A DNA stretch of 64,000 bases from Planomicrobium sp. CPCC 101079 (lineage in GTDB: Bacteria; Bacillota; Bacilli; Bacillales_A; Planococcaceae), in NCBI RefSeq assembly GCF_007859275.1, contig NZ_VOHC01000030.1:62001-126000 (forward strand), read 5' to 3'. The translations under genes and the position numbers were made by a program. Shown here piece by piece: positions 27,228 through 35,316 of this stretch; the first letter of the stretch is position 1, and every line of letters starts with the position of its first letter. The notes under the pieces are model-generated. The model worked only from the letters and a program-made list of their open reading frames with translations. It was not told the origin of the DNA and ran no database searches.

Positions 27228-28946
27228 TTGGGCATAGAAACGATTTTTCAAAATCAGCACACAGAGAAGCTGACTGAGCATAAAAGAACTGATACTGGAA
27301 GCTATGGAATGGCCGCCAGTGCAGTGAAAGAAGCAACCGACGCTGGAACGAAAGTCCTTGAAGAAGGCGGCAATGCGATTGATGCCATCGTTGCAATACA
27401 GCTGGCCTTGGCCGCAGTTGAAGGCATGAATACGGGAATTGGGGCAGGAGGCTATATTGTTTATTACAACAATGAGGAGAATAAAACCGAAGTGATTCAG
27501 GGCCACTCAAAAGCTCCTGCTGCCGTCACTCCCCGCTTGTTCATGGATGAAAAAGGAGAAATTATTCCAGCTGATGAACGCTCGGTCCACGCAAGGGCCG
27601 TCGCTGTACCTGGGATGATGAAAGCTCTTGAAGTTGCCCTTGAACGGCATGGCACAATGCCGCTTGAACGCTTGATTGAGCCTGCCATCCAATTAGCAGA
27701 GGAAGAATACCGAGTGAATTTCCTTTGGGAACAGACACTTGATTTGTTTAAAGACCGCTTGAATGAAGACACGAAAAAAGTGTTTGTGCCAAACTGCAAA
27801 CCGTTAAGAGAAGGCGACCGAATCCGACAGCCAGATCTTGCAAAAACGCTGCGGATCATCCGCGATAAAGGGTTCAAGTCGCTATACGAAGGCGAACTTG
27901 CCGATGCAGTCGTTGAAACGGTTCAACAAAACGGCGGCTTGTTATCTAAAAAAGACTTAAAGAACTACGAAGTTAAAATTGAAGAACCATTATGGGGCAG
28001 CTATAAAGAATATGACCTTGCATTTCCGGCTCCGCCAAATGGCGGCGGATTTACCGTGGCACAGATGTTGAAATTGCTGGAACCTTATAACTTGAGCCAA
28101 TACGATCGGGATTCATGGCAGAAATACCACTTGATCGCGGAATTCATGCGCCTAGCAATGGAAGACCGGCTAAACTATATCGAAGATCCGGATGTTACGA
28201 AAATACCGATGACTGGCCTTTTGCATCCAGATTATTTGGAAGAACGCCGCGAGCTCTTCTCTTTTGAGCGCCGCCTTGATGATGTGAAATGCGGAGACCC
28301 TTGGCAATATGAAGACCGGGAAGCTGCAGCACCCCAAAAAGCATCAGCGCTTGAAGCCGGCTTTGAAACCACACACTTTACAGCGGTCGACCGTTGGGGC
28401 AATATCGCTTCCTGCACATCGTCGATTGAACGTATTTTCGGATCAGGCATTATGTTACCGGGATACGGTTTCATACTCAATAACGACCTTACGGATTTTA
28501 ATCCGGAACCCGGCTCAGTCAATGAGCCGAATGCCAACAAGTACCCGGTCAGCTCTAAAACGCCGACCATCGTTTTTCATGAAGGCAAACCTTTCTTTAC
28601 GCTCGGCTCGCCGGGTGGCCCTACTATTATCGCATCCGTCCTTCAAGTCTTGATTAATGTCTTGGAATACGAAATGGATTTAGAGGAGGCCATCGCCGCA
28701 CCCCGGATTTACAACTCGCCGAAACTTACCACAGAATGGGAAGACGGCATCAAGAAAGAGACGCTGGAAATCCTGGCACGCATGGGCTACAACCCAGATT
28801 ACGGCTTTAATAGCGAATCGTCTGATAATCGGATTGGCGACGTTCAGGCTATTTTGATTGATCCACTTACCGGCGATATGTACGGTGCGGCAGATTCTCC
28901 ACGCCCTGGTGGCGCGGAAGGCCTCGACGAACCGCCGAAAGATTGA
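27228..28946 (+). CDS. ggt: Gamma-glutamyltransferase, apparently cytoplasmic
   Basis: A 572-residue Ntn-hydrolase of the gamma-glutamyltranspeptidase family, acting on glutathione or other gamma-glutamyl compounds. Self-cleavage is expected before the Thr in ETTHFTAVDRWGN (about residue 380). GGNAIDAIVA near the start, and TGSPGGP-like LGSPGGPTIIASVLQV with PRIYNSP near the end, are family landmarks. I start it at TTG 27228, seven bases after GAGGTGA; the TTG six bases earlier is only one base from that site. No signal peptide is present, unlike secreted GGT, and this resembles YwrD-type proteins. Confidence 0.9.
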   Translation: MGIETIFQNQHTEKLTEHKRTDTGSYGMAASAVKEATDAGTKVLEEGGNAIDAIVAIQLALAAVEGMNTGIGAGGYIVYYNNEENKTEVIQGHSKAPAAVTPRLFMDEKGEIIPADERSVHARAVAVPGMMKALEVALERHGTMPLERLIEPAIQLAEEEYRVNFLWEQTLDLFKDRLNEDTKKVFVPNCKPLREGDRIRQPDLAKTLRIIRDKGFKSLYEGELADAVVETVQQNGGLLSKKDLKNYEVKIEEPLWGSYKEYDLAFPAPPNGGGFTVAQMLKLLEPYNLSQYDRDSWQKYHLIAEFMRLAMEDRLNYIEDPDVTKIPMTGLLHPDYLEERRELFSFERRLDDVKCGDPWQYEDREAAAPQKASALEAGFETTHFTAVDRWGNIASCTSSIERIFGSGIMLPGYGFILNNDLTDFNPEPGSVNEPNANKYPVSSKTPTIVFHEGKPFFTLGSPGGPTIIASVLQVLINVLEYEMDLEEAIAAPRIYNSPKLTTEWEDGIKKETLEILARMGYNPDYGFNSESSDNRIGDVQAILIDPLTGDMYGAADSPRPGGAEGLDEPPKD

Positions 28947-29022
28947 TCCATATTGTTATCTGTTATAAGAGTGTACTAATTTAACTAAAAATTTATATTT
29001 ATTTCTTTTACAAGGATTTTCA

Positions 29023-29079
29023 CACTATAGAGCCTTCCTGAAATCACTTAATTTCAGGAAGGCTCTATAGTGTTTTTTT
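29023..29079 (+). terminator. Long intrinsic terminator after ggt
   Basis: A perfect 22-bp stem (29023-29044 with 29051-29072) and a six-base loop are followed by seven T residues. Confidence 0.92.
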
Positions 29080-29191
29080 ATTTATTTTTCATAAAGTTTA
29101 TAACAAAAAATAAAATACAAGAATTAATAATATATGTTCCACGAACATCTTACAAATCAATATTTTGGAAAAAAATATAATTTACTTAAGA

Positions 29192-29225
29192 AGTATAGCC
29201 TGTTTTAAATAAAACAAGCTATACT
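29192..29225. promoter_or_regulatory. Inverted repeat upstream of the AT-rich secreted protein gene
   Basis: AGTATAGC (29192-29199) and GCTATACT (29218-29225), extended by TGTTTT/AAAACA with single bulges, form a hairpin 37 bases before the ATG at 29263. A-residues rather than T-residues follow it on the plus strand, so it is an operator or leader structure rather than a terminator of that strand. Confidence 0.4.
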
Positions 29226-29262
29226 AAAAAAAGAAGACGAGAAAATATTAATTGGAGGATTT

Positions 29263-31413
29263 ATGGAAAAAATAAAAAATTTTATTTTGATATCCCTGTC
29301 ATTACTTCTGTTTTTCAGCACATCTAATTTTGCAACATGGACGGTTTCTGCTGAAGAAGATGTAACAAAAGTTAATCGCTTTTACTCTGCTGATGAAGTT
29401 GTCTCCGGTACAACAATACCAAATGCGCGCGTAACATACGAAGGACCAAACAAACGTGGAGAAAAACAGGAAGTTTTTAGTGCATTAGCAAATAAAGAGG
29501 GAGTTTTTAAACTTTTTGTAGAAAGCCATCGACCAGACACCACTTTTAAGATCCATACTTACGATTCTACTGGAAAATATATTGAATCTGATGAAGTCTT
29601 TGTATTAAGAGCTTCTCTTAATGCTGCTTTTTCAATATATTATGTGGATGATGAGCCTACATATGTACAAGGCCCAACAAAGAGAATATTGCCAGTTCTT
29701 AGATACAATGCAAGTCCAGGTTCAAAAATCGAAATAATAATCGATAACAAGGTCATTAAGAGTTTTATAGTTGAAAGAGCAGGGATTCTTAGGCCGACTG
29801 AAGTTGAGCTAGGAGACTTCGTGAAAATGAGGGTCTCAAAAGGGGATATAGTAAAAACTTATGAATCAATGGCCACCCCTCTCAATACATGGGATTATCT
29901 TTTTCTTCCATATCCTATTTTCACTTCGAGAGTTACGACATGGTCCGATTCAATCAGCATCTATCTTCCGCCAAATTTAAAATATAGTGGTTTATTTAAC
30001 AAAACCAATAGCGATTATCCAGCTGAACCTCCAACTCTTTTTACAACAGGAGAAACGGGAATTGTCAAACAATTTTTCAATGAAAACACAACTTTAAAAG
30101 ATTTAAAGCCTCTTACTTTATACGAAGACGAATTTGAAAACGTAGTTTATAACTATTTTTTCACATTAAAAACTTCAACAAAACCAGAAATTGATCCAGT
30201 TTCACAAATTACAAAAGAAATAACTGGATTTGCAACTGCTAGTAGTATAATCACTGTCTTTGATGAACAAAAGAACAAATTAGGAGAAAGTACTGCTGAT
30301 GAAAATGGCAAATTTGCTGTACCTGTTAGTAATTTAACTCCTGATACAGTAATTAAAATAGAAACAACGATGCCAAATACAGACAAATCCGATTACATTT
30401 ATACTTCTGTTGAAGAAGTTTACATCGAAGAGCTTTCTGATAACAATGCTTATATTACTGGTCAGAGCTCCTTTGGTACAACCGCTGAAGTCTTTCTTTT
30501 AGAACCGGCTTCTCTTTCAAGCAATGCGACCAAAGCTATTGCGGGTTCCACTGCTTTAGCTACAAACTCAAAGAAAAGTATCGGAACATTTACCCTTTCT
30601 AATAACTCAACATTTAAATTAAATATTGGAAAACAGAAAGCAAATTCTATTGTTCAAGTAGTATTGAAGGAAGGCGGAAAGTCACTCACTCTCCCTTCAA
30701 AAACTGTCAAAGATAAAACAGCACCAGTGATTTCGGGTGCTGCAAATAAATCCATTCCTATTAACTCAACATTTAACGCTAAAACAAATGTGAGTGCAAA
30801 AGATAATGTCAACGGCACTCTTACAAGTGCTATAAAAGTAAGTGGTACAGTCAATACAAAGAAAAAAGGCACTTACAATTTAATTTATACAGTCACTGAC
30901 AAATCAGGAAATCAAACAAAAATCACCAGAAAAATTACAGTAGTCGATAATGTTAAACCTGTAATCTCAGGGGCTGCGAATAAAACAATTCGTTTAAATT
31001 CTTCATTTAACCCAAAAACAAGTGTTACTGCTAAAGATAATATTGACGGCAGTTTGACTAGTAAAATTAAGGTGACTGGCACTGTTAATACAAAGAAAAA
31101 AGGTACTTATACTTTGAAGTACACAGTCACTGATAGTTCAAAAAACGTAACCACCGTTACAAGAAAGATTACGGTCGATAGCACTAAACCAGTCATTTCT
31201 GGTGCTAAGAGTAAAACTATTAAGTTGCGATCTTCGTTTAGTTCGAAAACAGGCGTTACAGCAAAAGATAATTTAGATGGTAATTTGACAAGTAAGATTA
31301 AAGTAACCGGAACTGTTAATACAAAGGCGAAAGGTTCATATACCTTGACTTATACTGTTACTGATAAATCCAATAACAAAGCAGTTGTAAAAAGAAAAAT
31401 TACAGTTAAGTAG
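29263..31413 (+). CDS. Secreted repeat protein with three DUF5011-like Ig domains
   Basis: A 716-residue exported protein: signal peptide (about 1-31, ending TVSAEE), two or three bacterial Ig-like modules with carboxypeptidase-regulatory character (about 35-120 and 305-375), and three C-terminal tandem DUF5011-type Ig repeats of about 76 residues (starting near residues 486, 565 and 642), each with PVISGA...KD and GTYTLTYTVTD-like strands. It is clearly more AT-rich than the genes on both sides. There is no LPXTG or S-layer motif, so release or binding through the basic repeats is possible. A cell-surface adhesion role is inference. Confidence 0.8.
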   Translation: MEKIKNFILISLSLLLFFSTSNFATWTVSAEEDVTKVNRFYSADEVVSGTTIPNARVTYEGPNKRGEKQEVFSALANKEGVFKLFVESHRPDTTFKIHTYDSTGKYIESDEVFVLRASLNAAFSIYYVDDEPTYVQGPTKRILPVLRYNASPGSKIEIIIDNKVIKSFIVERAGILRPTEVELGDFVKMRVSKGDIVKTYESMATPLNTWDYLFLPYPIFTSRVTTWSDSISIYLPPNLKYSGLFNKTNSDYPAEPPTLFTTGETGIVKQFFNENTTLKDLKPLTLYEDEFENVVYNYFFTLKTSTKPEIDPVSQITKEITGFATASSIITVFDEQKNKLGESTADENGKFAVPVSNLTPDTVIKIETTMPNTDKSDYIYTSVEEVYIEELSDNNAYITGQSSFGTTAEVFLLEPASLSSNATKAIAGSTALATNSKKSIGTFTLSNNSTFKLNIGKQKANSIVQVVLKEGGKSLTLPSKTVKDKTAPVISGAANKSIPINSTFNAKTNVSAKDNVNGTLTSAIKVSGTVNTKKKGTYNLIYTVTDKSGNQTKITRKITVVDNVKPVISGAANKTIRLNSSFNPKTSVTAKDNIDGSLTSKIKVTGTVNTKKKGTYTLKYTVTDSSKNVTTVTRKITVDSTKPVISGAKSKTIKLRSSFSSKTGVTAKDNLDGNLTSKIKVTGTVNTKAKGSYTLTYTVTDKSNNKAVVKRKITVK

Positions 31414-31421
31414 TTACACTA

Positions 31422-31455
31422 AAAAAGAGCTTCTAAGTTATTAGAAGCTCTTTTT
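31422..31455 (+). terminator. Intrinsic terminator after the DUF5011 protein gene
   Basis: A perfect 15-bp stem (AAAAAGAGCTTCTAA at 31422-31436 with its complement at 31441-31455, loop GTTA) ends in T residues. It lies directly after the stop. Confidence 0.9.
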
Positions 31456-31660
31456 AATAATTCCTTCAAACATATCCTGCTAATAATATAATGTTTTACA
31501 TAACATAGGCGCCCTAAAATTACAATATTTTTTCCAATCATGTTTTAATAATTAATAATAAGAATAATTCAATATCTAGTACTTTATTGTATTACTAAAC
31601 GACTTTCCTAAAGCACTGTTAATATCTCATTCATTGAAAAAATGATAAGGAGGAACCTTT

Positions 31661-32167
31661 TTGTATTTACAACCAATATCCGATCATCTTCAAGAAGGTT
31701 TAGCAATCCTATTTGTCGGCTTCAATCCAAGCATCCGTTCTTCCGAAACGGGCTATCATTACGCCAACCCAAATAACCGGTTCTGGAAAATCCTGTTTGA
31801 AGCGGGACTGACACCGCGGAAATATCTCCCGGAAGAAAATCTCGAACTGCTTTCACTCGGATACGGGCTGACGAACATCGTTTCCCGCCCTACGAAAGAA
31901 GCAGCGGAAATTTCCAAAGCGGAATACGCGGAAGGAGCCGCCCTTCTCGAGCAGAAAATAAAACAATACCGTCCGAAAGCCGTTTGTTTTGTTGGCAAAG
32001 GCGTCTATCAGCAATTCAGCAAAAAACGCACCATCAAGTGGGGTGTCCAGGAAGAACCGGTCGTACCGGGCGTCATCGAATATGTCGCTCCTTCGTCTAG
32101 CGGTTTGGTGCGAATGAAGCAAGGCGAAATCGTTGATATTTATAAAGGGCTGAAAAATTATCTATGA
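31661..32167 (+). CDS. mug: G/U mismatch-specific uracil-DNA glycosylase
   Basis: A 168-residue Mug/TDG-family glycosylase that removes uracil or ethenocytosine from mismatches. The active-site motif VGFNPSIRSSETGYHYA (near residue 19), the NPNNRFW segment and the second motif VAPSSSGLVRMK near the C-terminus are all present. It starts at TTG with AAGGAGG seven bases upstream. A decayed relative of its C-terminal part lies 2.9 kb further on (35033-35146), across the GT2-GH16 pair. Confidence 0.9.
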   Translation: MYLQPISDHLQEGLAILFVGFNPSIRSSETGYHYANPNNRFWKILFEAGLTPRKYLPEENLELLSLGYGLTNIVSRPTKEAAEISKAEYAEGAALLEQKIKQYRPKAVCFVGKGVYQQFSKKRTIKWGVQEEPVVPGVIEYVAPSSSGLVRMKQGEIVDIYKGLKNYL

Positions 32168-32210
32168 GATTGCGCTAAAGAAGCATAAAATCATGTAACG
32201 AAAATAACAG

Positions 32211-32252
32211 TAAAAAACGATGGATCAAACTTTTAACGGTTTGATTCATCGT
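32211..32252 (-). terminator. Intrinsic terminator after the GT2 gene
   Basis: ACGATGGATCAAAC (32217-32230) pairs with GTTTGATTCATCGT (32239-32252) with one G-T wobble, and TTTTTTA follows on the minus strand. Confidence 0.75.
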
Positions 32253-32304
32253 AAATAATTCGAAAAATTCAGTTATTTGCAGTTAGAAATATAGGTAGGA
32301 CTGA

Positions 32305-33822
32305 TTAACTTCCCGTCATTGTTTTTTGTAAAGGACTTTGTGATTCTGACACCAATTCCAAAACCAACTCTGGCAGAATTTCAGGCTTTTCTTTAAAAGA
32401 CAAAGCTGGATTTTTTTCAGCGGCAAATTCCATAGTTGCTTCCTGCAATGGCAAGGCAGTAGTCAGCAATGCAGGCTTTTTAATGCCCATTTCATTGGTA
32501 TAGATTGATACCAGGCCACTTCTTTCCATCTTGTTCCATTGATGATTTCTCTGGAAGATAAACATGATAGACCCGTACATGAAGAAATACATATCCAATA
32601 CACGGTATGTAACAAGTTCTAGAGCTGAGAAGAAGAGTATTCTTATGTAGTCCGGTTTGCTGTATGCGTGCCCATATTTTTTTGAGACAGCGTAAGCACA
32701 TACTCTCTGCGTAATTTGTAATATCGCTGTAGCTGCTAGCAACATTACCGTCAAAGTCATCAGGTTCCAAGTAATAATCGACCACGCAAAAAGAAACGTT
32801 GTTAGTATGCCAATATACCCTGGCAGCAATGAATCGATGAAGACAAAAAAGACGAGCTTGAATCCGAGATCTCTCTTTCTTCTTTTCCGATAAATCATTA
32901 ATGAGTCTAAAAATCCTTTTTGCCAGCGGATTCTTTGTTTCTGCAAATTCCTAAAGTTATCAGGGACTTCTGTATAACATTCTGCTTTTGGAATAAACAC
33001 CAATTTCCCTTTGGTATAGACATTTTTAATCAGCTTCTGTACATTGAGCGTGATTTCCATATCTTCCCCAATGGTTTTCTTATATCCTCCAATTTCGTAT
33101 AATGCAAAAGCTCGAAATGCGCCAAACGCTCCTGATACTACGGATACAACCCCAAATTTTGATTGAACAAATCTTTTCACATAAAACGACAACATATAAT
33201 CAGATAATTGATATCTTAAAAGCCCTTTTCCTTTAAAGGAAGGTTTTGAGTCTTGGTACATCTGTCCAACATGGACTACCCCGCCTCCGGCGAGAACATT
33301 CGGATCTTCCATCGCTTCATTTACATGAGTCAACGCATTTTTCTGCAAAATACTATCCGCATCCAAAGTAATGATGATTTCTCCAAGCGCATAGTCTGCT
33401 CCAGCATTCAACGCATCTGCTTTACCGCCGTTTAGCTTATCCAAAACTTTTACATTCGGATAAATGGTTGATACAAAGGTACGAGTGATTGAGTTATACG
33501 CCAATTTATTTTTCGGCTGCAGATTCACTTCTTTCAATCCCAATAAATCATGCATCAACTTCATCGAATTATCATTTGAACCGTCATTAATAATAATAAG
33601 TTCGAAGTTCTTGTAATCCAAGTTTTGAAATCCAGTAAAACAGCCTGCTAATACCCTTTCCTCATTATACGCAGGGACCAGTATCGACATATATTTCTCT
33701 GAAAGATCTTTCCGAACTGTTGTATCTTTTTTCGTTTCCCTTAAACCGATAACCAGGTACATAACTTGAATTGAAAAGAAAACCGCCCATAATATAAACG
33801 CCAACACATATATAACTTCCAC
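32305..33822 (-). CDS. Processive family 2 glycosyltransferase (polysaccharide synthase)
   Basis: A 505-residue membrane synthase of the BcsA/PgaC/hyaluronan synthase type. One N-terminal helix is followed by the GT2 domain with ILVPAYNEER, IINDGSND, ITLDADSIL, TIGEDMEI and the processivity motif QRIRW, then four or five C-terminal helices and a 70-residue acidic tail. It begins at GTG with AAGGAG eight bases upstream, within 12 bases of the GH16 stop, so the two are coupled. The polymer could be a beta-glucan, given the GH16 partner, or poly-N-acetylglucosamine; the sequence alone does not decide. Confidence 0.88.
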   Translation of the reverse strand: MEVIYVLAFILWAVFFSIQVMYLVIGLRETKKDTTVRKDLSEKYMSILVPAYNEERVLAGCFTGFQNLDYKNFELIIINDGSNDNSMKLMHDLLGLKEVNLQPKNKLAYNSITRTFVSTIYPNVKVLDKLNGGKADALNAGADYALGEIIITLDADSILQKNALTHVNEAMEDPNVLAGGGVVHVGQMYQDSKPSFKGKGLLRYQLSDYMLSFYVKRFVQSKFGVVSVVSGAFGAFRAFALYEIGGYKKTIGEDMEITLNVQKLIKNVYTKGKLVFIPKAECYTEVPDNFRNLQKQRIRWQKGFLDSLMIYRKRRKRDLGFKLVFFVFIDSLLPGYIGILTTFLFAWSIITWNLMTLTVMLLAATAILQITQRVCAYAVSKKYGHAYSKPDYIRILFFSALELVTYRVLDMYFFMYGSIMFIFQRNHQWNKMERSGLVSIYTNEMGIKKPALLTTALPLQEATMEFAAEKNPALSFKEKPEILPELVLELVSESQSPLQKTMTGS

Positions 33823-33834
33823 TCAGCCATCTCC

Positions 33835-34647
33835 TTATTCCTCTTTAATTTGGTAATATCGAATCCAGTCCACATTCATTTGGGCAGGAAAGACCGTCGT
33901 ATGGTCAGGTTCTCCAACCCAGTTCCCTCCTACTCCCGTATTGATGAACAGATACATATCTTCTTGCGGCACATAAACCGTACTTGTATGAGTGGGAACA
34001 CCATCGACAAAATACACAATCTTTTCAGGTGTCCACTCAATGCCATACGTATGGAAATCCGTGGTCAAATCGGGAAACTGTGTCATAGCGTAATCTTTTC
34101 CATAAATGCCGTTCACATCATAATGGAGCGTGTTCCAGACTTGTCCGGGCTCTTGTCCGAGAATCTCGACCATGTCAATTTCTGGGTAAGTGTGGATTTG
34201 ATTGTTCCAAAACCAAATGGCTGGCAGCAAACCTGTCCCAGATGGCAACTTCGCTCTCACTTCCACTTTTCCGTACTTAAACAACACTTTTCCTCTTGTC
34301 GTAATTGCACCGGATGTGTAAGGCATTCCTTGCGACATTTCTTCTTTAATATGGATTTTCAACTGTCCTTCGCTTACTTCCACATTTTCTGGTTTGTAAT
34401 GCTGGCTTCTTGCACCATATCCAAAAGCATCGTCCAGCACGTTCCAGCGCTGAGGATCTAAAGCGTCACCTTCGAATTCTTCGCTCCAAACGATTTTCCA
34501 CGGCTGTTCAAATTCATTTTCTTCAACTTCTTCAGCCTTTCCATTGTTGAAGTGAGATTCTAAGAACCCATCTCTCAAATTCGCTTCCCCTCCATTCATG
34601 CAGACCAACATTGCTGCTGTACAAACCATTTTTCCTGTCGCATTCAT
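33835..34647 (-). CDS. GH16 family glycoside hydrolase (beta-glucanase type)
   Basis: A 270-residue jelly-roll hydrolase. The catalytic motif EIDMVE (PEIDMVEILG, near residue 150) supplies nucleophile and acid/base; WSEEFEGDALDPQRWNV opens the domain and DWIRYYQ closes it. Beta-1,3- or beta-1,3-1,4-glucan is the usual substrate. Odd: the N-terminus is short, MNATGKMVCTAAMLVCMNGG, with only a weak hydrophobic stretch and a possible lipobox-like LVC; an in-frame stop lies directly before the ATG and no good ribosome-binding site is visible, so the signal peptide may be damaged. It precedes the GT2 synthase. Confidence 0.85.
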   Translation of the reverse strand: MNATGKMVCTAAMLVCMNGGEANLRDGFLESHFNNGKAEEVEENEFEQPWKIVWSEEFEGDALDPQRWNVLDDAFGYGARSQHYKPENVEVSEGQLKIHIKEEMSQGMPYTSGAITTRGKVLFKYGKVEVRAKLPSGTGLLPAIWFWNNQIHTYPEIDMVEILGQEPGQVWNTLHYDVNGIYGKDYAMTQFPDLTTDFHTYGIEWTPEKIVYFVDGVPTHTSTVYVPQEDMYLFINTGVGGNWVGEPDHTTVFPAQMNVDWIRYYQIKEE

Positions 34648-34866
34648 TCAACTGGTCAACTCCGCATAAAATTTTTATGTCATTCTTTGTACAACCCCTG
34701 AAAGTAGATATTTATAACTACTAAAATTAAATAATTATAAGAACTTTTTCATTTTGTAGGTACAAAGTTAAATTCAGGTTAAATTAATTTAAAATTATAA
34801 AAATTACATAATTATTTTTACCTATTAATAATAAGAGAACCTAATTCTAAAGACGAAAGATAACAA
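34648..34866. other. AT-rich region upstream of the GH16 gene
   Basis: No gene is supported. A near-palindrome, CATAAAA-T-TTTTATG on both strands near 34665, lies about 20 bases upstream of the GH16 ATG and may be an operator. The rest is very AT-rich and probably contains the promoter of the GH16-GT2 transcript. Confidence 0.4.
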
Positions 34867-34911
34867 AAAAAGCCGGCTTACGAGATTTCACTCCTCGTAA
34901 GCCGGCTTTTT
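34867..34911. terminator. Strong bidirectional terminator without a clear parent gene
   Basis: A perfect 18-bp stem (AAAAAGCCGGCTTACGAG at 34867-34884 with its complement at 34894-34911) has A and T tracts on both sides. No intact gene ends here: the GH16 gene starts 220 bases to the left pointing away, and to the right lies only the mug remnant. It may be left over from a lost gene. Confidence 0.85.
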
Positions 34912-35032
34912 CATGGTTCTAATTTTTTCTTTTCTATGGATTCACATATATCCTCCACTTTAACGCTTTTATTTTTTATTCAGCAACAACCTCATTTACA
35001 ATGGCAGATCGACTCCTTTTCTCACTCTGTCT

Positions 35033-35146
35033 ATGGAGGGAAATACAAGCAAAAAGCTCTCTAGCCAACGGAGTGTCCTGAAAGAACCGATCATCCCAGG
35101 AGTTGTTGAAAATATCGCTATTTACAGAGGGTTAAAAAATACATAA
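35033..35146 (+). pseudogene. Remnant of a second mug-type glycosylase gene
   Basis: The frame ending at the TAA 35144-35146 reads SKKLSSQRSVLKEPIIPGVV, then ENIAIYRGLKNT. It aligns with the C-terminus of the intact Mug at 31661-32167 (SKKRTIKWGVQEEPVVPGVI, then EYVA...IYKGLKNYL) with equal spacing between SKK and EP. The active-site stretch corresponding to PSSSGLVRMKQGEIVD is missing, and nothing upstream extends the match. A terminator follows at once, as expected for a gene end. I read it as a decayed paralogue or foreign allele. Confidence 0.6.
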
Positions 35147-35183
35147 AAAAACACAGCCTCATATAAATTGAGGCTGTGTTTTT
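35147..35183. terminator. Bidirectional terminator after abi and the mug remnant
   Basis: A perfect 15-bp stem (AAAAACACAGCCTCA at 35147-35161 with complement at 35169-35183) with A/T tracts on both sides lies between the mug remnant (plus strand) and the abi transcript (minus strand). Confidence 0.88.
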
Positions 35184-35244
35184 GATGCCAGTATAGCAAA
35201 CTTATTAAAACTGCTTTTTCCGTAAACCAACGAGCCAAGACGCT

Positions 35245-35316
35245 TCATCGTATTCCCAGTTCTTCAAAATCATCTTGGCTAATTAACGAATAGTTGAAAA
35301 TCCGATTGCCGCTCAT
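35245..35316 (-). CDS. Tiny ORF coupled to the abi gene (23 residues)
   Basis: The ATG at 35314-35316 overlaps the abi stop codon (ATGA) and has AGGAGGA six bases upstream, inside the abi 3' end. The product reads MSGNRIFNYSLISQDDFEEL and ends GIR. A one-base shift at its end would continue as EASWLVGLRKKQF, so it may be a truncated longer gene. Translation signals are excellent, but the product is very short and unrecognised. Confidence 0.4.
   Translation of the reverse strand: MSGNRIFNYSLISQDDFEELGIR

Noticed and set aside
31661..35146. Recent integrative element bounded by mug repeats
   Set aside because: The remnant differs too much from intact mug for a fresh duplication, and no integrase or exact direct repeat was found. 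Kept only as an old rearrangement.
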